From NCBI GenBank assembly GCA_018806915.1, contig JAGKQI010000054.1, positions 917,264 through 981,263 on the forward strand: a DNA stretch of 64,000 nt, read 5' to 3'. This stretch comes from Phytophthora colocasiae. Lineage: Eukaryota; Oomycota; Peronosporomycetes; Peronosporales; Peronosporaceae. Under the pieces are notes generated by a model that made no database searches, was not told the origin of the DNA, and saw only the letters and a list, made by a program, of their open reading frames with translations. The first letter of the stretch is position 1; every line of letters begins with the position of its first letter. Shown here one piece after another: positions 32,095-43,700 of this stretch. The translations under genes and the position numbers were made by a program.

Positions 32095-33978
32095 TTGTCA
32101 AGGCCTGTCACCGGCAACTTTCCGATAAAAGAAATCTCTCAACGAGAGTGCGCGGGTGCGCTGGCTCAACGAGCACATTCTTCAACTCTCCCCAGCGAGC
32201 CAACCGCTCCTGAGGTGTCCAGTGACCAGGCGTCTACGCCCCAGCGCCTCAGCGCTTTCCGGTCTGAGCCCTCGGCTCCTCTCACGCTCTCCGATTCGGA
32301 GTATTTCGCGGCGTTTCGCCTTCGCTACGGAGCGATGTTCAAGGCCAGCCCGACGTCAAGTGGTAGCGGTGGCTCACCCTTCGAGTACACGACAGCGTCG
32401 CCGACGCGCGACCCACGTCGCTCTCCTACAGAGGAAGGCGAGGTCGAAGTGGACTACGAGGAGTCCGAACAGGGCGATTCCCATGCGTCTCCTGCTCCTG
32501 CGAGCCCTCGGACGACCCGATCTGAGCTGCGCTCTCCACGCGATCCGCGTCGGTACTCAATTCCTCGGCAGCTGCGGCAGCCCAATCCATTCCCGGAGGG
32601 ACCTTTGGAGCCTCGTGCTCAACGCGTTGCGCAACGCACCACCGCTTCCTGCTCGCGATGAGCCAGAGTCACTCAAGGGAGTCGAAGACGCGATCACCAA
32701 CCCTCTGGATGAGGCACAGGAGGCTTCCCTGAGCGGTGCTCCAGAGTCACGTCGACCGGTCCAACGGGACATCGTGGGGACTTCGTCGCGGCGCGACTAC
32801 GGCTTCGAGCCTCGCGACCCTGCCGAGCAGGTGAAGCAGTTGATGGCGCAGCCAAACCTGCATGGTTACGCCATAGGCAATCCTCCACGTACGGGTGGCT
32901 GAGACTCAGCAGCGACAGGGGCTCCATGAGCGTTTCCTGACCCCGCAGGTGTGCACACTCGCCGAGTATCGGCAACGCTTAGATAAGCAACGGCGACGGG
33001 AGTCTGTGCCTCAGATGAGGACTTATCCACTCCTGCTCCAAACCGGAGAGACCACCCGGGACTACATGGTCCATGTGGCCACCTGGGCCGAGGCTTCACG
33101 GAAGCTCGCGTCGTTTGACCGGCTCATGGAGAGCTGCGCCGAGGTGGACGTCCGCCTCGCCCGAGGTCTACTCTTCCAGTACGCGAAGATACGCGTGCGG
33201 CCCGGCCGCTTTCCTCGTCACACGACGGCAGTGGCTCCCGCCTCTCAGGCCACTATCCCTGCTTCGCAGGATGCTCCTTCAGTCTCCGAGGGAGACTCGA
33301 TGGCTGTGCCAGCCACGGACCAGAGCCTGAGCTCGGCTGCTAGTCCGTCAGCTTCTCACTAGTGGTGAGAAGCGGGTGTCGACCGAGGTGTCGACCTCGA
33401 GCCCTTCTGGCGCCCCCTATCTTCGCGATAAAAAGCGTCCACGCCGTCAGGGCAGTCCTGCCTCAGGGACCCTTCACACTCCCACGAGTTTTGGGAATGA
33501 GGATATCCACGCCACTTCACCAGATACTGGTTTTGACTACGGTGGCGACGCCGCGCCATCAGGCGCTCCACGTGGTAGTGGGGAGTCCCCTGCTCATCGA
33601 GCAACGGCGGAGGAGGCCGATTCGCTGCGGAACGCCGTACTCGATGAGTGTGACGAGCGCTATTTGTCGCATCGCGCCTGGTACCAACTCGATCACTCGA
33701 TCGGTACTTCTCGGAGTCAGACTCAGTCCCTTCAAGGGAACGTCGAGAGTGTTTGGCATTCGCATGCCCGTCTCGCTCATGACATGGAGGAGATTGAAAG
33801 CCGGATGGCTTGGCTCGAAGGTCCTCAGTCCCTGACTGCTCGCCTGCACCAGCAGGAGCTTCAGCTCGCTGAGTTGCGAGGTCAGGTGACGTTGCTGTTG
33901 CAGATGACGCAGCCTGGGCACGTGTCGTCGGTGCTAGCGCCTCCGCGCTCACCCCCGCGGGGTCCCGATATGGCTTAA
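32095..33978 (+). pseudogene. Antisense ORF region of C
   Basis: Runs plus, opposite to C gag-pol, starting about 60 bp from the 3' LTR. It reads in four pieces: to about 32650, to about 32895, to a TAG at 33360-33362, and to 33978. The N-terminal part is Ser/Pro/Arg-rich with an acidic patch (EEGEVEVDYEESEQ). A middle part has TRDYMVHVATWAEASRKL, and the last part is coiled-coil-like (MEEIESRMAWLEG, LHQQELQLAELRGQVTLLL). The last 620 bp overlap the pol end, including the chromodomain, on the other strand, so that piece could be a shadow frame. The first 1.26 kb lie outside pol. No ATG was seen before 32335. Function unknown. Confidence 0.5.
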
Positions 33979-36056
33979 GCAAGCCGACGTAGAACACCGG
34001 GTGTGTTCGCATCCGCTTTGGCAAGTCAAGCGTGTATGCCAGGCCCTTCTTGGCCACGACCGTAAATGGTCCGATGAAACGCGGACGCAATTTCGTCTTA
34101 AAGACATTTGACACTGCATGTGTAGGTAGGTTCTTAGCGTTTAATAAAACCTGGTCACCGACCTTAAATTCCCATACATTGCTTCTACCTTTTGTATCCG
34201 CTTGTTCCTTCTGAACGTCTTGGCTTTCAGCCATCGCGTCACGTACACGGCGTAATACGCTCAATCTCACCGAGAGGAAGTCATCGACTTGTTTACGCAC
34301 AGCAGAAGGGCTGATATCAGCAAGCTCGGAGTCGAGCGACGGCACAGCCTCTCCCCCACCAAGCCCAAGGCTACCGCGTGGCGGAGTGAGCGGAACGCGC
34401 GGGTGCGCAAGGCCGTTCACGTAGAACAGGGTGAAGCCTGTCGAGGCATGCACCGCATTGTTCATGGAGAACTCAACGAGAGGGAGCATAGCGCTCCAAC
34501 GCTTCGGCGTTTCAGCGCATACGCTGCGGAGGATGTCCTCCAGAACGCGGTTCACGCGTTCGGTCTGACCGTCGGTCTGCGGATGGTCCGCCGTGGACAT
34601 GTCCAGTCGAGTGCCCAGCACCTTGAAGACGGACGTCCAGAAGTGACCCGTGAAACGGGGATCTCGATCCGAGACAATGGTCTCAGGCAGCCCATGCTGG
34701 CGGAAGACCCGATCGATGAAGATCGTCGCTGTACCAGCACCATCGACGGTGTCCGGCACAGCCGCCAGATGAGCCATCTTGCTCAGACGGTCAACAAAGA
34801 CCACCACGCCCGTGTTGCCTGCCGAGTCCTTCGGCAGGCCAAACACAAAGTCCATACTTATGGACTGCCAACACCCAGAGGGTACAGGTAAGCTCGCCAA
34901 AGGCGCAGCCGCATGCGGCGAGGGTTTAACCCGCTGACACGTCTCGCACGTGCGCACATATGTGCTGACCCACTTGTACATCTTCGGCCACCAGTACATG
35001 GAGCTCACCGAGCCGTACGTCTTCTCGCGACCGAGGTGGCCGCCTGTGGGTGTGTCGTGAGCCTCATAGAGGATACGGTACTTCAGATCCTCATCGTGAG
35101 GAACTACCACTCGTGGTGGGTCATCCTGACCCGTGCTGTAGTACAGCAGACCGCCTTCCAGGCTGTAGCGTTGGAGTCTCGCCTTTAGGCGTCGTGACAG
35201 AGTCACCTTTGAGTCTTTAAACTCATCGCTCCCCAGAGCTTGGAGCAACGCGACACAAGAGTCGTCCTGAGCGTACGCTGCTCGAACCATGTCCGTCACG
35301 GACGACGTCACCGAGGTGACATGAGATAACTCATAGTCCGGGCGACGTGATAACGCGTCAGCGAGGACGTTCTGCCTGCCAGGCTTGTACTTCACCTCGA
35401 AGTTATACTCCGCAAAGAAGGAGAGCCATCGGGCCATCCTCTGCGAGAGGTGAGGCGACTGCGTCGCTGTGCGTAGTGACGCATGATCCGTGTAGATCAC
35501 AAACGGCTTGGAGCCGAGCAGGTGAACCCTGAATTTGACGAGAGCGTACTTCATCGCAAGTAGCTCCTTGTCATGAACTGGATAGTTCTTCTCAGCAGCC
35601 TTGAGCTGTCGCGACTCAAACGCAATGACGCGTTCGCGCCCTTCGGCGTCCGCTTGTAGCAAAGCACTGCCGATGGCAAAGTCAGAGGCGTCACAGACGA
35701 CAATAAACGGACGAGCGGGGTCTGGCAGCGCCAGTATCGGTGCCTGAAGCAGGCTATCCTTGATACAAGTGAACGCATTCTCGTGCTCGGCACGCCATAC
35801 CCACTCGGCATCCTTCTTAAGGAGATCCGTCAGTGGCCGAGCCAACTCAGCGTAGTTCTCGCTGTACTTGTGCAAGTAGTTGGCCAAACCCAGCCACTTA
35901 CGCAAGTCCTTCTGGTTCAAGGGAACCGGCCAATCCACAATGGCCTTGACCTTTGCTGGATCAGCACGAAGGCCATGCTTCCCAATGAAGCACCCTAGGA
36001 AGGGGATTTCTTCCGCGCCAAAGACGCACTTGTCTGCGTTGGCGTACAGCTTTGTT
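33359..36056 (-). pseudogene. RT end, RNase H, integrase and chromodomain of C (long intact frame)
   Basis: Open for about 860 codons from 35938. Order: the RT thumb/connection block (KWLGLANYLHKY), RNase H (Asp in VVCDASDFAIGS, Glu in VHDKELLAMK, Asp in IYTDHASL), and the GRQNVLADALSRR end. Integrase follows, with its zinc site (CETCQRVK) and the Asp in SMDFVFGLP, Asp in SDRDPRFTG and Glu in TDGQTERVNR. Last come the GPFTVV block and a chromodomain (YHVERLMARRR, YLVKWRGYPHSQNSWE). A single extra base near 36056 separates it from the upstream RT. All catalytic residues are present. Confidence 0.9.
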
Positions 36057-37517
36057 CGTGCGCATGCACTCGAGCACAGCTCTCACGTGTTCCACGTGCA
36101 CCTCAACGTCAGTCTTGCCGTGTTCGGCCTGACTGTGGACGAACACGTCGTCAAAGTACGTTTGTGCGAATGCCCGTAGGGGCCTGAACAGCTGCGTCAC
36201 TAGACGATTGAACGTTGCGGGCGCGTTCGAGAGCCCTTGGGGCATGACGAGCCACTCCCAGAGCATACCGCTCGGGGTGCTCACCGCTGTAAGCGGAATA
36301 TCACTGGCTCGCATGAGCAGCTGATAGTACCCATCGACTAAGTCGAGTGCACTGTACATGGTGCAACCCACCATGTTGTTCTGAAGAACATCCTTCCTAG
36401 GAATCGGCGTCTGCGCCGGAATCGTGGCAGTGTTGAGCTTGTTAAAAGCGTGAACGATACGCCACTTGCCATTCGGCTTTCTGACACAGAACGTTGGCGC
36501 GGAATGCGGAGACTTGCTCTCGCGCACGAGACCCGCCGCGTGTTTCGCACGGAAGAAGGCGTCAATGACGTCGCATTGCTCTTTAGGAAGAGGCCACTGT
36601 CGGGTCACGCAGTACTTAGTTCCGGGAACTAAGTCGATCTCATGACGAACGCCTCGGTCGGGAGGCAGGCCACTCGGTGGTTCCTTCGAGACAACGTCTC
36701 CATATTCCTTCAGCAAGGAGTGGAAGGGATCCGAGGGATTCTTGAGGATCTCCGATCCACTCCTGGCGTTCAACGCCTTCTTGACCTCGGCCAAGACGGA
36801 CTCGTGAACGAGGGACGATGAGTTTAACACCTCTTCAGGTCGAACGATGACCACCTCGGCGAGTTCGCCAGCCTTCAAGGCATCGCCAAAGTCGGCGAAC
36901 GACATCTCCTCTAGCTCAAGGAGCTTGTCAACACTCGGCAGTTCGTCCAGCAGGACACTGCCTTCGGCACTACCGCCCACTCCATCAACCAGAGTGTATA
37001 GCTGCCCACAGCCCTCCGGTGCGTCGGCACTTGACGTCACGGATGACTCAGACGCAGAGCGTCTCGCCCGAAGGGCCTTACGACGTCTTCGCCTAGCCGA
37101 AGATCGTCTACTCAGCGGAGTACGTGCCGCTGCACAATCAATGACCGTAACAGGTCCAGTGTCAGAGACACTCAGCGATCGACTTGGTCCACGACCAGTA
37201 TCACTCGACGGAGTACGTGCCGCCCCACAGTTCACGGCCTGGTAAGGCCCGATGCCATCGGCATCCAGTGACGGTCCATGACCGGCGTCACTCGGGTTAC
37301 GTGAGCTTTGCCCACACGTTGACTCACTGCCAACCAGCGCTATGCGCTCAACAGGGCTGCGATCCTCGCACTCGGTGCTGTCCACTAACTCGGACACACC
37401 GACTTCCAGCATCATTGCCGACTCGGCTCGATGCTCGCGCCAATAGCGCTTCTGCTTCCCTAGCAGAGGTGGGTTCATGACTCGCCAAAGCTCCACTAGG
37501 AGAGAAGTGCGTAGCAC
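36057..37517 (-). pseudogene. Reverse transcriptase and linker of C
   Basis: A Ser/Arg-rich linker, then the RT: RHEIDLVPGTKYCVTRQWP, the PNGKWRIVHAFNKLN block, ALDLVDGYYQLL, MPQGLSNAPATFNRL and the catalytic TYFDDVFVHS. The frame is lost after MRTNK near 36056 by one extra base and resumes in the next feature. It overlaps the protease frame at 37348-37517. Confidence 0.88.
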
Positions 37518-37830
37518 CTAAGGTCTTCGACCTCCAGTCGATCCATGGCTCGTGGCGCTCCAGCCACGCCATACCAAGGATGAGGTCGTACCTCGAATCC
37601 AGGTCCAAGACCAAGCAGCGTTCCACGCTGTCGAAGTCCAGGAACTTCAGCCGTAGGTCCATCGGGACCTTGGCTGCCGTGACACGGACGCCCGTCGCTA
37701 GACGGACAGTGACGGTGTCACCTCTTCGCGCTCGAAGCGCCTCAGCATATTGCTGACTACCCTCAACGGTGGAGCGTCTGACGTAGTTGCCAGACGCTCC
37801 TGAATCGATCAACACGATCCACGGCTTCGG
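37348..37830 (-). pseudogene. Aspartic protease of C
   Basis: The active site is MLIDSGASGNYVRR, then the flap and LILGMAWLERHEPWIDW. The frame differs from both the zinc-knuckle region and the RT, so indels or programmed shifts would be needed to link them. Confidence 0.82.
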
Positions 37831-38178
37831 AGCCCTTCACGTCCACATGGACGACCAGCAAGCCCTGCTTGCTCACACGTTCCGTGTTCAAGAGCACGGA
37901 GCTCTTCGGGGCTGAGCCCCAGTGCCTCTCACGCACTGCAGAACTCAGTTCTTCCCCAGTAGACCGCCCCGCGTCTACTGGGAGCCGTCGTTCCTGGGCA
38001 GAGCCCAAAGCGGGACCCGCGACAGGGTTGCGGCCATTCTGGCCGGCGCGCTCTTGCGCAGAGGGCAGTTGGGCCTCAGGTGTGTGGGACTACCACACGT
38101 GTAGCACCGACGAGTGCTCATACGCTGCACCGCAGCTCGTAGCTCGGCTACTTCATCTTCAGCATAGCTGAGGTCCAT
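37831..38178 (-). pseudogene. Zinc-knuckle region of C gag
   Basis: The minus frame has CYTCGSPTHLRPNC (CCHC) after a helical part ([13 protein letters not shown]), followed by Arg/Pro-rich sequence. It overlaps the end of the capsid frame. Confidence 0.82.
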
Positions 38179-38948
38179 GGGTTCGGGTCCCCGGACCCTG
38201 TGCTATTAGCACCGACCCTCGACAACTTAAAGTTGTGTTCAGCATTCAATGCCACGCTAACAGCGTCCTCGAAGGTGCGAGGATTCTGACGGAATGCCTC
38301 CGTCCTGGCCACGCCAGCTCTCAGACCTTCCATGAAGATAGTCACAGTGACCACCTCAGGTAGAGGATCGGCAGCCATGCCGGCAATGAGCGTGCGCAGC
38401 TCTTGGACATAGTCCACCAGGTCCTTCTTGCCCTGTCGGCAAGCGAGGAAGCGTGACCGCACGCGATACGCCTGGTTAGGTGGAGCAAATACTTGCGTAA
38501 GTTTGGCCTTAAGCTCACCCCAAGTGGGGAAGGCCATTTCTACCGACGTCCCAGACGTCAAGGCCCATTCTCGTGCTCGACCTTCGAGCTTAGAGATGGC
38601 GAACGCCACGCGTTGGCCTTCCAACTGGAGCATAGCGGCCCCCATGGCCATCTCGACCTCTCGGGTCCACAATAGGAGGTTCTCTCCTTCGTGCCCGTGA
38701 AAGGTCTTCACGCTGAGCGTGACGGGCTTAGCTCTCGGAGCGGGATTAACTCCTTTTACATTCCGCTGAATGTGCTCAACGAGAGCGTTCTCGTACGAGG
38801 CAAATGCCTCCAGGCGCGCGTTGACGGCCTCCGGCCCTTGAGACGCAAGGTGCGCCATACCTTCAGGGCCCAGCAAGGACGTAAGCTTGTTAAGCGTGTC
38901 CCGCTGACTCGGAGTCAAGTGAGCGTATGCTTCTGGCTCCATTCTCAC
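38148..38948 (-). CDS. gag (capsid) of C
   Basis: 266 residues, starting 31 bp from the PBS. It has the retrotransposon gag order: [20 protein letters not shown] entry, [63 protein letters not shown], and a helical end. It forms the particle core. The reading frame is undamaged in this part. Confidence 0.87.
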   Translation of the reverse strand: MRMEPEAYAHLTPSQRDTLNKLTSLLGPEGMAHLASQGPEAVNARLEAFASYENALVEHIQRNVKGVNPAPRAKPVTLSVKTFHGHEGENLLLWTREVEMAMGAAMLQLEGQRVAFAISKLEGRAREWALTSGTSVEMAFPTWGELKAKLTQVFAPPNQAYRVRSRFLACRQGKKDLVDYVQELRTLIAGMAADPLPEVVTVTIFMEGLRAGVARTEAFRQNPRTFEDAVSVALNAEHNFKLSRVGANSTGSGDPNPWTSAMLKMK

Positions 38949-38978
38949 AGAGAAACAGTCTTCAACTCAGGAGTTGGA

Positions 38979-38997
38979 TTGACTACAAGTGCTACCA
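38979..38997 (-). other. Primer binding site of C
   Basis: The plus strand reads as a tRNA 3' end (TTGACTACAAGTGCTACCA), 2 bp from the 5' LTR. It is a different primer from that of families A and B. Confidence 0.82.
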
Positions 38998-38999
38998 GA

Positions 39000-39412
39000 T
39001 GCAGCGGGGCTGCGTAGGTGTGCACGGCACAGAGGAAGTTGGGTTGACTCGTAGAGTCCTGCTTGCAAGGCACTAGCCTTCGGTTCTATACAAGAACCAA
39101 GTAGTCCACTAAATACAGGACTCTCACAATCAAGTGTCCCTATAATAAAGGAACTAACACTAATTATGTAAAATGCAAACTGATTTTATTTATTTTATTG
39201 CCCTAATCCTGAATGTAACGGATTTAGTATCTAACATACTAAATCCTAATCCAAATGTAATGTGTGGCTCTGAGCTAACAGCCAGCAACTGGCTACATGT
39301 GTGACGTGTGAGAAACACTATGTGTTGTACACGGATCTGTGACTTGTGACCTGGATGGTGTATACCACACCTATTGTAGCCAAGGCGCGCAGCGCCGTGT
39401 AACCCCGTTACA
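39000..39412 (-). repeat. 5' LTR of C
   Basis: 413 bp, nearly identical to 31620-32035, with TG...CA ends. It is followed by duplication CCTAA at 39413-39417. Confidence 0.95.
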
Positions 39413-39628
39413 CCTAAACTGGTGTGCTCTCGCCTGCCATTAGGCAGTCCAGGAGAAGCATCCCGTGGCGTAAGCCAAAGCTTCTGCTCCGTGCCGAAGC
39501 CGGGTACAGATAGGAGTACGGTATCCGCTATCTGCTAGAGTCTTGGCACTGCTATATAAACTCCAGTTGCTGGTGGGAAGCTGGCTCCAATGCAAGCCCG
39601 CAATCATGGTTACCGTGGCGTCACCACA
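39413..39628 (-). repeat. 5' LTR of E, 5' portion (right of C)
   Basis: Matches 24480-24695. Together with 31522-31619 it rebuilds one LTR. It ends at the GACGG duplication at 39629. Confidence 0.9.
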
Positions 39629-39648
39629 GACGGGATGGAACGCGCTAA
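39629..39648 (+). pseudogene. Displaced 3' end of the Kazal gene
   Basis: After duplication GACGG come four codons and TAA (39646-39648) in phase with codon 77 of the Kazal gene at 24386. This is the original coding end, now 15 kb away. Confidence 0.8.
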
Positions 39649-39989
39649 GACAACCAAAAGACATCTTCTTTTCCAGGCCGTACATGCCAGGCTATAGGCT
39701 GTTGTCCACTGTTGTATGTCTAAGAAGTAACCTTGCGAAAAATACAACAACCGAGTCGTACTACTTTCCTTGTTGCATTTTGCCCGGAGAGCAGGGGTGC
39801 ATGATGTCCTGTAAGAGTTGGAAGCGGCATCTGCTACAGTGGAGAATCCGCACAGGAATCTTCCAATTGCGTTTGCGCGACAAAAATGACTCCAAAGAGA
39901 AGAAGAAGAAATTATTTGATTAACTAGATAGGTGGACAACTCTTTGGACTAACCTGCAACGATCTCAAGCTAATTCAATAGCTGTAGAT
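39649..39989 (+). other. Probable Kazal 3' UTR and downstream flank
   Basis: No gene seen. It holds an A-rich AAGAAGAAGAAGAAATT tract near 39900. It was continuous with the Kazal gene before E inserted. Confidence 0.5.
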
Positions 39990-41253
39990 ATTCTACCTTG
40001 ACTGATAGGCAACCCAAATTTGGGGCATTCGTTCCGAATGGATATCAATCGGTAGTTCAAAGCCTAACTGTTGGATCAGTAGCGTGATAGTTTCCCGGTC
40101 ACAGTTGAGCTCATCCGCATGCTGGTAAATAAACTGATAATGCATCCTGTATGACGACTGGATATTCGCCACATTTGACTGTAGTGCCTTTGTCTTCTGA
40201 TAGTGAATGTCATTTCGAAGTCTCCATGTGGCATGAAAAGTAACTGCAACGTGGATTCTCCATAGCAGTAAAATCACCTTTTGGTTCTTTCGCCATCTTC
40301 TGTGTATATCTTGTGATTTCGGGAAGAGCAGCAACCTCCATGTCAACTTCGTCACGAAAACACCTGCCCAGTGTACCCACACCTGGTGCCACATCGGCTG
40401 TAACGATGAGCATACGAAAAAGCAATGTTCCACCGTCTCAATCTCTTGACATATTGGCCGACCACACTGCTGAATTGTGGGGTTGAGCGACGTTAGGAAG
40501 TACAACCGCGAACCCACTGTTAAGTCCCCGAAGAACTTTCGTACCTTCACATCATGAACCACAGGCAACATATAGCCACGGGTGACAGCAGGCTAGTAAG
40601 CATCTGATGTATACGTCCAGCAGGGCAACCAAGATCCTCCATAGGGTGCCGGTTCAACACCGGCACTTGCTGGAAGGAGCTTGTTCCAGTCTTGGGGCGC
40701 AGATAGGGAACGAAATGCACATTTGTGTTGTCAGAAAGTTTAACACCAAATACAGGCGGCAAATGCGTGATCTCCATTGCTTGGATTCCTCCAGCTTGCG
40801 AATCAGGAATAACGTGGTAAAATACCTGAGAGAGCTGCCTGTATAAGTTAAAGATGTCGTGAGGATTAACTTTGGAGCCCAGGATTGGATGTACCTCTGA
40901 ACAAATCTTCGTAACGAAAGCGGTCGAAGTTGGCCAATGACGATTGTCATCCAGAAAGTCTGCTAAATACCACTTGTGTTTTTCAGCGATCGATCGACAA
41001 AGACATCGAAATTTTGTTGAGCCAGCACCCACAGGTTTTAAAATCAACGTTGGTTCTCGCACTCTGGAAATTCTTCCAGTTTGCTCCACCAAATTGGGCA
41101 CGACAGCGTCCATTGCAAAGTCTTAATTCTGTTGCGCCACTTTGAGACTTCCTCTGGCCACTTGGTCTTGTTTCATTCCCTCATTATCTGTCTCCACCAC
41201 AGGGGAAGCATTGTAGCCCTCCACTCAATAACGATTGCGCGTATTCTTGACGA
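39990..41253 (-). mobile_element. LINE (non-LTR retrotransposon) 3' fragment
   Basis: The minus frames end a LINE ORF2. 39993-40571 holds the C-terminal zinc-binding pattern after RT (CGRPICQEIETVEHCFF, then W-rich helices). 40547-41113 and a further frame to about 41253 hold upstream ORF2 sequence (for example WRNRIKTLQW). Frameshifts lie near 40560 and 41115, with a TGA near 41175. Copia D interrupts the right side. No poly-A tail was seen at the left end. Confidence 0.7.
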
Positions 41254-41416
41254 TGCAAAATGAAAAGTGATCATATTAGTAAAGACTTTCTCCTACTCGC
41301 TAGCTATTGATTTATTCTAGAACACTCGAAGCTTCACCAAACGAATCCTCTGCTGTGCGAGTTGCTGCTGTCCTATCCGTGCAGATTGGTTCAAATCTTC
41401 TTCTAGAACTCCGACA
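41254..41416 (-). repeat. 3' LTR of D
   Basis: The right end is set by TGTCGGAGTTC next to the PPT. The left end (TGCAAAA at 41254) is a guess from a TG/CA end and from where LINE coding stops. It contains an AATAAA near 41318. Confidence 0.5.
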
Positions 41417-41431
41417 CTCCCCCTCAACTCG
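41417..41431 (-). other. Polypurine tract of D
   Basis: The element strand reads CGAGTTGAGGGGGAG directly before the 3' LTR, the common Copia form. Confidence 0.85.
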
Positions 41432-42152
41432 CACTCCTGAGTTGTAGAGTTCGTGACGCACTTGCATCACGAAGCTTCACTAATTGCGGTGTTGGAATCG
41501 CCTTGGTAAGATAGTCAGCTAGCTGCTCATTCGACGGTACGTGCTGCAGCTGAATGTTACCCGCTTCAACGTGATCTCTGACGAAGTGTGCACGAAGGTC
41601 AATGTGTTTCGCTCGCGGCGTGTATCCTGGGTTTGTCGCGATGCTGATGGCCGACTGGTTATCCAAGTAGATTGTTGATGCACTGCGAAGTTTGAATCCC
41701 ATTTCGGTAAGCAAATACCGAAGCCAGATCACTTCTTGAGCTGCAAGAGCTAATGCAATGTACTCTGCCTCGGCAGATGACAGAGCAACTGTAGGTTGTC
41801 GTTTACTCTTGTACACGACTGGTCCTCCTCCAAGCAGCAGTAGCACTCCAGATGTAGATCGACGACTGCCTTTGTCACCACCCCAATTTGCGTCAGAAAA
41901 GGTCTGTAGTGTGGAACGTGCCGAACGCTGGAACAAGATCCCATGTGTGATTGTACCTTTCAGGTACTTGAGGACTCGGATTGCAGCGCGCCAGTGCATT
42001 TCACGAGGTTGTTCGAGAAACTGGGACAAAGTAGATAGAGATGCACTAATGTCCGGTCGTGTAGCATTAGCGACGTAGAGAAGAGATCCAATCAGCTCGC
42101 GATACTCGGTGCGGTTGCGGTGGTCATCGTGAGAATCGTCAGGAGTTAAATC
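41424..42152 (-). pseudogene. RNase H of Copia D
   Basis: Reads YRELIGSLLYVANATRPDI, AIRVLKYLKGT, FSDANWGGDKGSRRSTSG, QPTVALSSAEAEYIALA, LDNQSAISIATNP and HIDLRAHFVRDHV, the full Copia RNase H set with catalytic Asp and Glu kept. A TAA at 42153-42155 separates it, in the same frame, from the RT. The 3' end is at the PPT. Confidence 0.88.
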
Positions 42153-42888
42153 TTAACCAAGAACCATGGGGTTTCGAACAGGATTGCATCCATGTAGGCT
42201 AAATTTCTCTAGCATCCTTGAAATGAACTGCGTCTGTCTGAGTAAAAGCTCCCCCTTCTCCGCTGCGTACTGAATCTCCATACCCAGCACGTATCGAGCA
42301 TCTCCAAGTGACGTCAGTGTGAAATGTTCAGCAAGTTCGTCGTAAATTTTGTCAGCCATCTCGTCACTCTTGCACCCAATTAGAAGATCATCCACGTACA
42401 AGATAATGAAGACCGGCGAGTCAGTTTTCCCACTCTGGTGCCTGACGAACAAGCATGGATCAGCACGACACTGCTCAAATCCCATCGAAATGAACACAGA
42501 TCGAATTTTCTTGTACCAAACCGCTGCAGCCTGTTTCAGGCCATACAAACTTCGTCTCAACTTGCACACCATGCCTTCAGGAATATTCACCCCGAGCGGT
42601 GGAGCCATGTACACATCTCCTTCTAGGTCTCCATTGAGAAATGCGGTCTCGACGTCAAACTGGCGGATGATCAATCCTAGCTTGCAACACACCGCAAGGA
42701 ACACCCGAATGGTGTTTGTACTAGCAACGGGAGAGTAGGTGCTGAAGTAGTCAATTCCACGTGTCTGCAAGTACTTAAGCGCGACTAAGCGTGCCTTGTA
42801 GCGTACGATTTCGCCTTTCTCGTCAAACTTGTGCGCAAATACCCACTTGAACCCGATGACTTTTACTCCTGGGTGGTCGGCGAACTAC
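42153..42888 (-). pseudogene. Reverse transcriptase of Copia D
   Basis: Copia RT blocks: GFKWVFAHKFDEKGEIVRYK, ARLVAL, GIDYFSTYSPVAS, FDVETAFLNGDL, KLRRSLYGLKQAAAVWY and the catalytic LYVDDLLIG. The only defects seen are an in-frame TAG near 42887 upstream and the TAA at 42153. Confidence 0.9.
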
Positions 42889-43700
42889 ATCCCATGTGTG
42901 ATTTCTAATGTGAGCTCGGATTTCTCGCCTGATTGCCTCTTTCCACTGCTGCGATTCTGGGTGACGACATCGCTTCAGCATAACTGTGCGGTACATCTGC
43001 CCCCGAGAGCGCGATTTTCATCTAGACGCTGCCGATTAGGTTCGGGTTCATCAATGTCACTTCCACTCCGAGTTGTAATTTCAGGCGCGTCTGACAGCAA
43101 TGGAACGCCACATTCAAGGTCAGAATCATCACCATTAGTGAGTAGTCGTGGAGCGGTATACGAAAGTGACTGAGGCTTCGTAGATCCACCACTAAAGACC
43201 AGTTGATCACCACTTGAGTCAGTGAAGTAGCGAGCGTTTTGAGGGACCAAAGCTGATTCCTCGCGGGTAGCTTGTTGAATTTGAGGAACACTAGAAGTTG
43301 CCGTGATACGGGGAACGCGTGGAGCTGAACTCGCAGTTATTTGACGAGTCGTCTCACTTGGTAACAGGGTAGCAGTACTTGTGCGTTCATCGGCGCGATG
43401 CGACAGGTGTTGTGGCATGACAGCAGGAGTTTCGATGCCTTGAATCTCTCGTCTCTCCCCCTCAATCGGAATGACTGCCGATACTTGCTGCTCACGGGAT
43501 TGAACTGGGTCTATTTCCATGTCCACAGCGCCATCATCCGCTGTCTCGTCAATCTCCATGGCTTCAGCACTTATGGTTGGTGGATTGTCATCATTATTGC
43601 GCTTCGTGCCCACATCATTATCATCATCATAGGTACTAACCAACTGGCGTTTTCACGGCTTTCCAACACGAATTACGTCGCGATATCCAGAAGCAGCACG
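42889..43700 (-). pseudogene. Integrase end and linker of Copia D
   Basis: The acidic linker EAMEIDETADDGAVDMEIDP and a Ser/Pro/Thr-rich spacer lead to the RT-front block (HPESQQWKEAIRREIRAH). Right of 43640 a GYRDVIRVGKP segment resembles the Copia integrase end. It is cut by the B2 LTR at 43701. Confidence 0.7.

Larger units (their letters stand above)
31620..39412 (-). mobile_element. Gypsy LTR retrotransposon C (complete, nested in the E LTR)
   Basis: 7793 bp with LTRs 31620-32035 and 39000-39412, a PBS, a PPT and a 5-bp duplication CCTAA (31615-31619, 39413-39417). Minus-strand gag, zinc knuckle, protease, RT, RNase H, integrase and chromodomain. The LTRs differ by one substitution and a few small indels, so the insertion is recent. 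An extra plus-strand ORF region lies next to the 3' LTR. Confidence 0.95.
24387..39628 (-). mobile_element. Gypsy LTR retrotransposon E, host of nested elements F and C
   Basis: Flanked by a 5-bp duplication GACGG (24382-24386 and 39629-39633). The 3' LTR is 24387-24695. The 5' LTR is 31522-31619 plus 39413-39628, split by element C. The internal part is minus strand and codes for gag, zinc knuckle, protease, RT, RNase H, integrase and chromodomain. Element F splits the integrase. The two LTRs differ at about nine of 309 positions by eye, so E is older than C. It interrupts the Kazal gene. Confidence 0.9.
41254..43700 (-). mobile_element. Ty1/Copia element D (3' part)
   Basis: Minus-strand order of integrase end, linker, RT, RNase H, PPT and 3' LTR, typical of Copia. 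B2 inserted at 43701 within or just after the integrase, so the 5' half is outside the window. It inserted into the LINE fragment. Confidence 0.88.
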
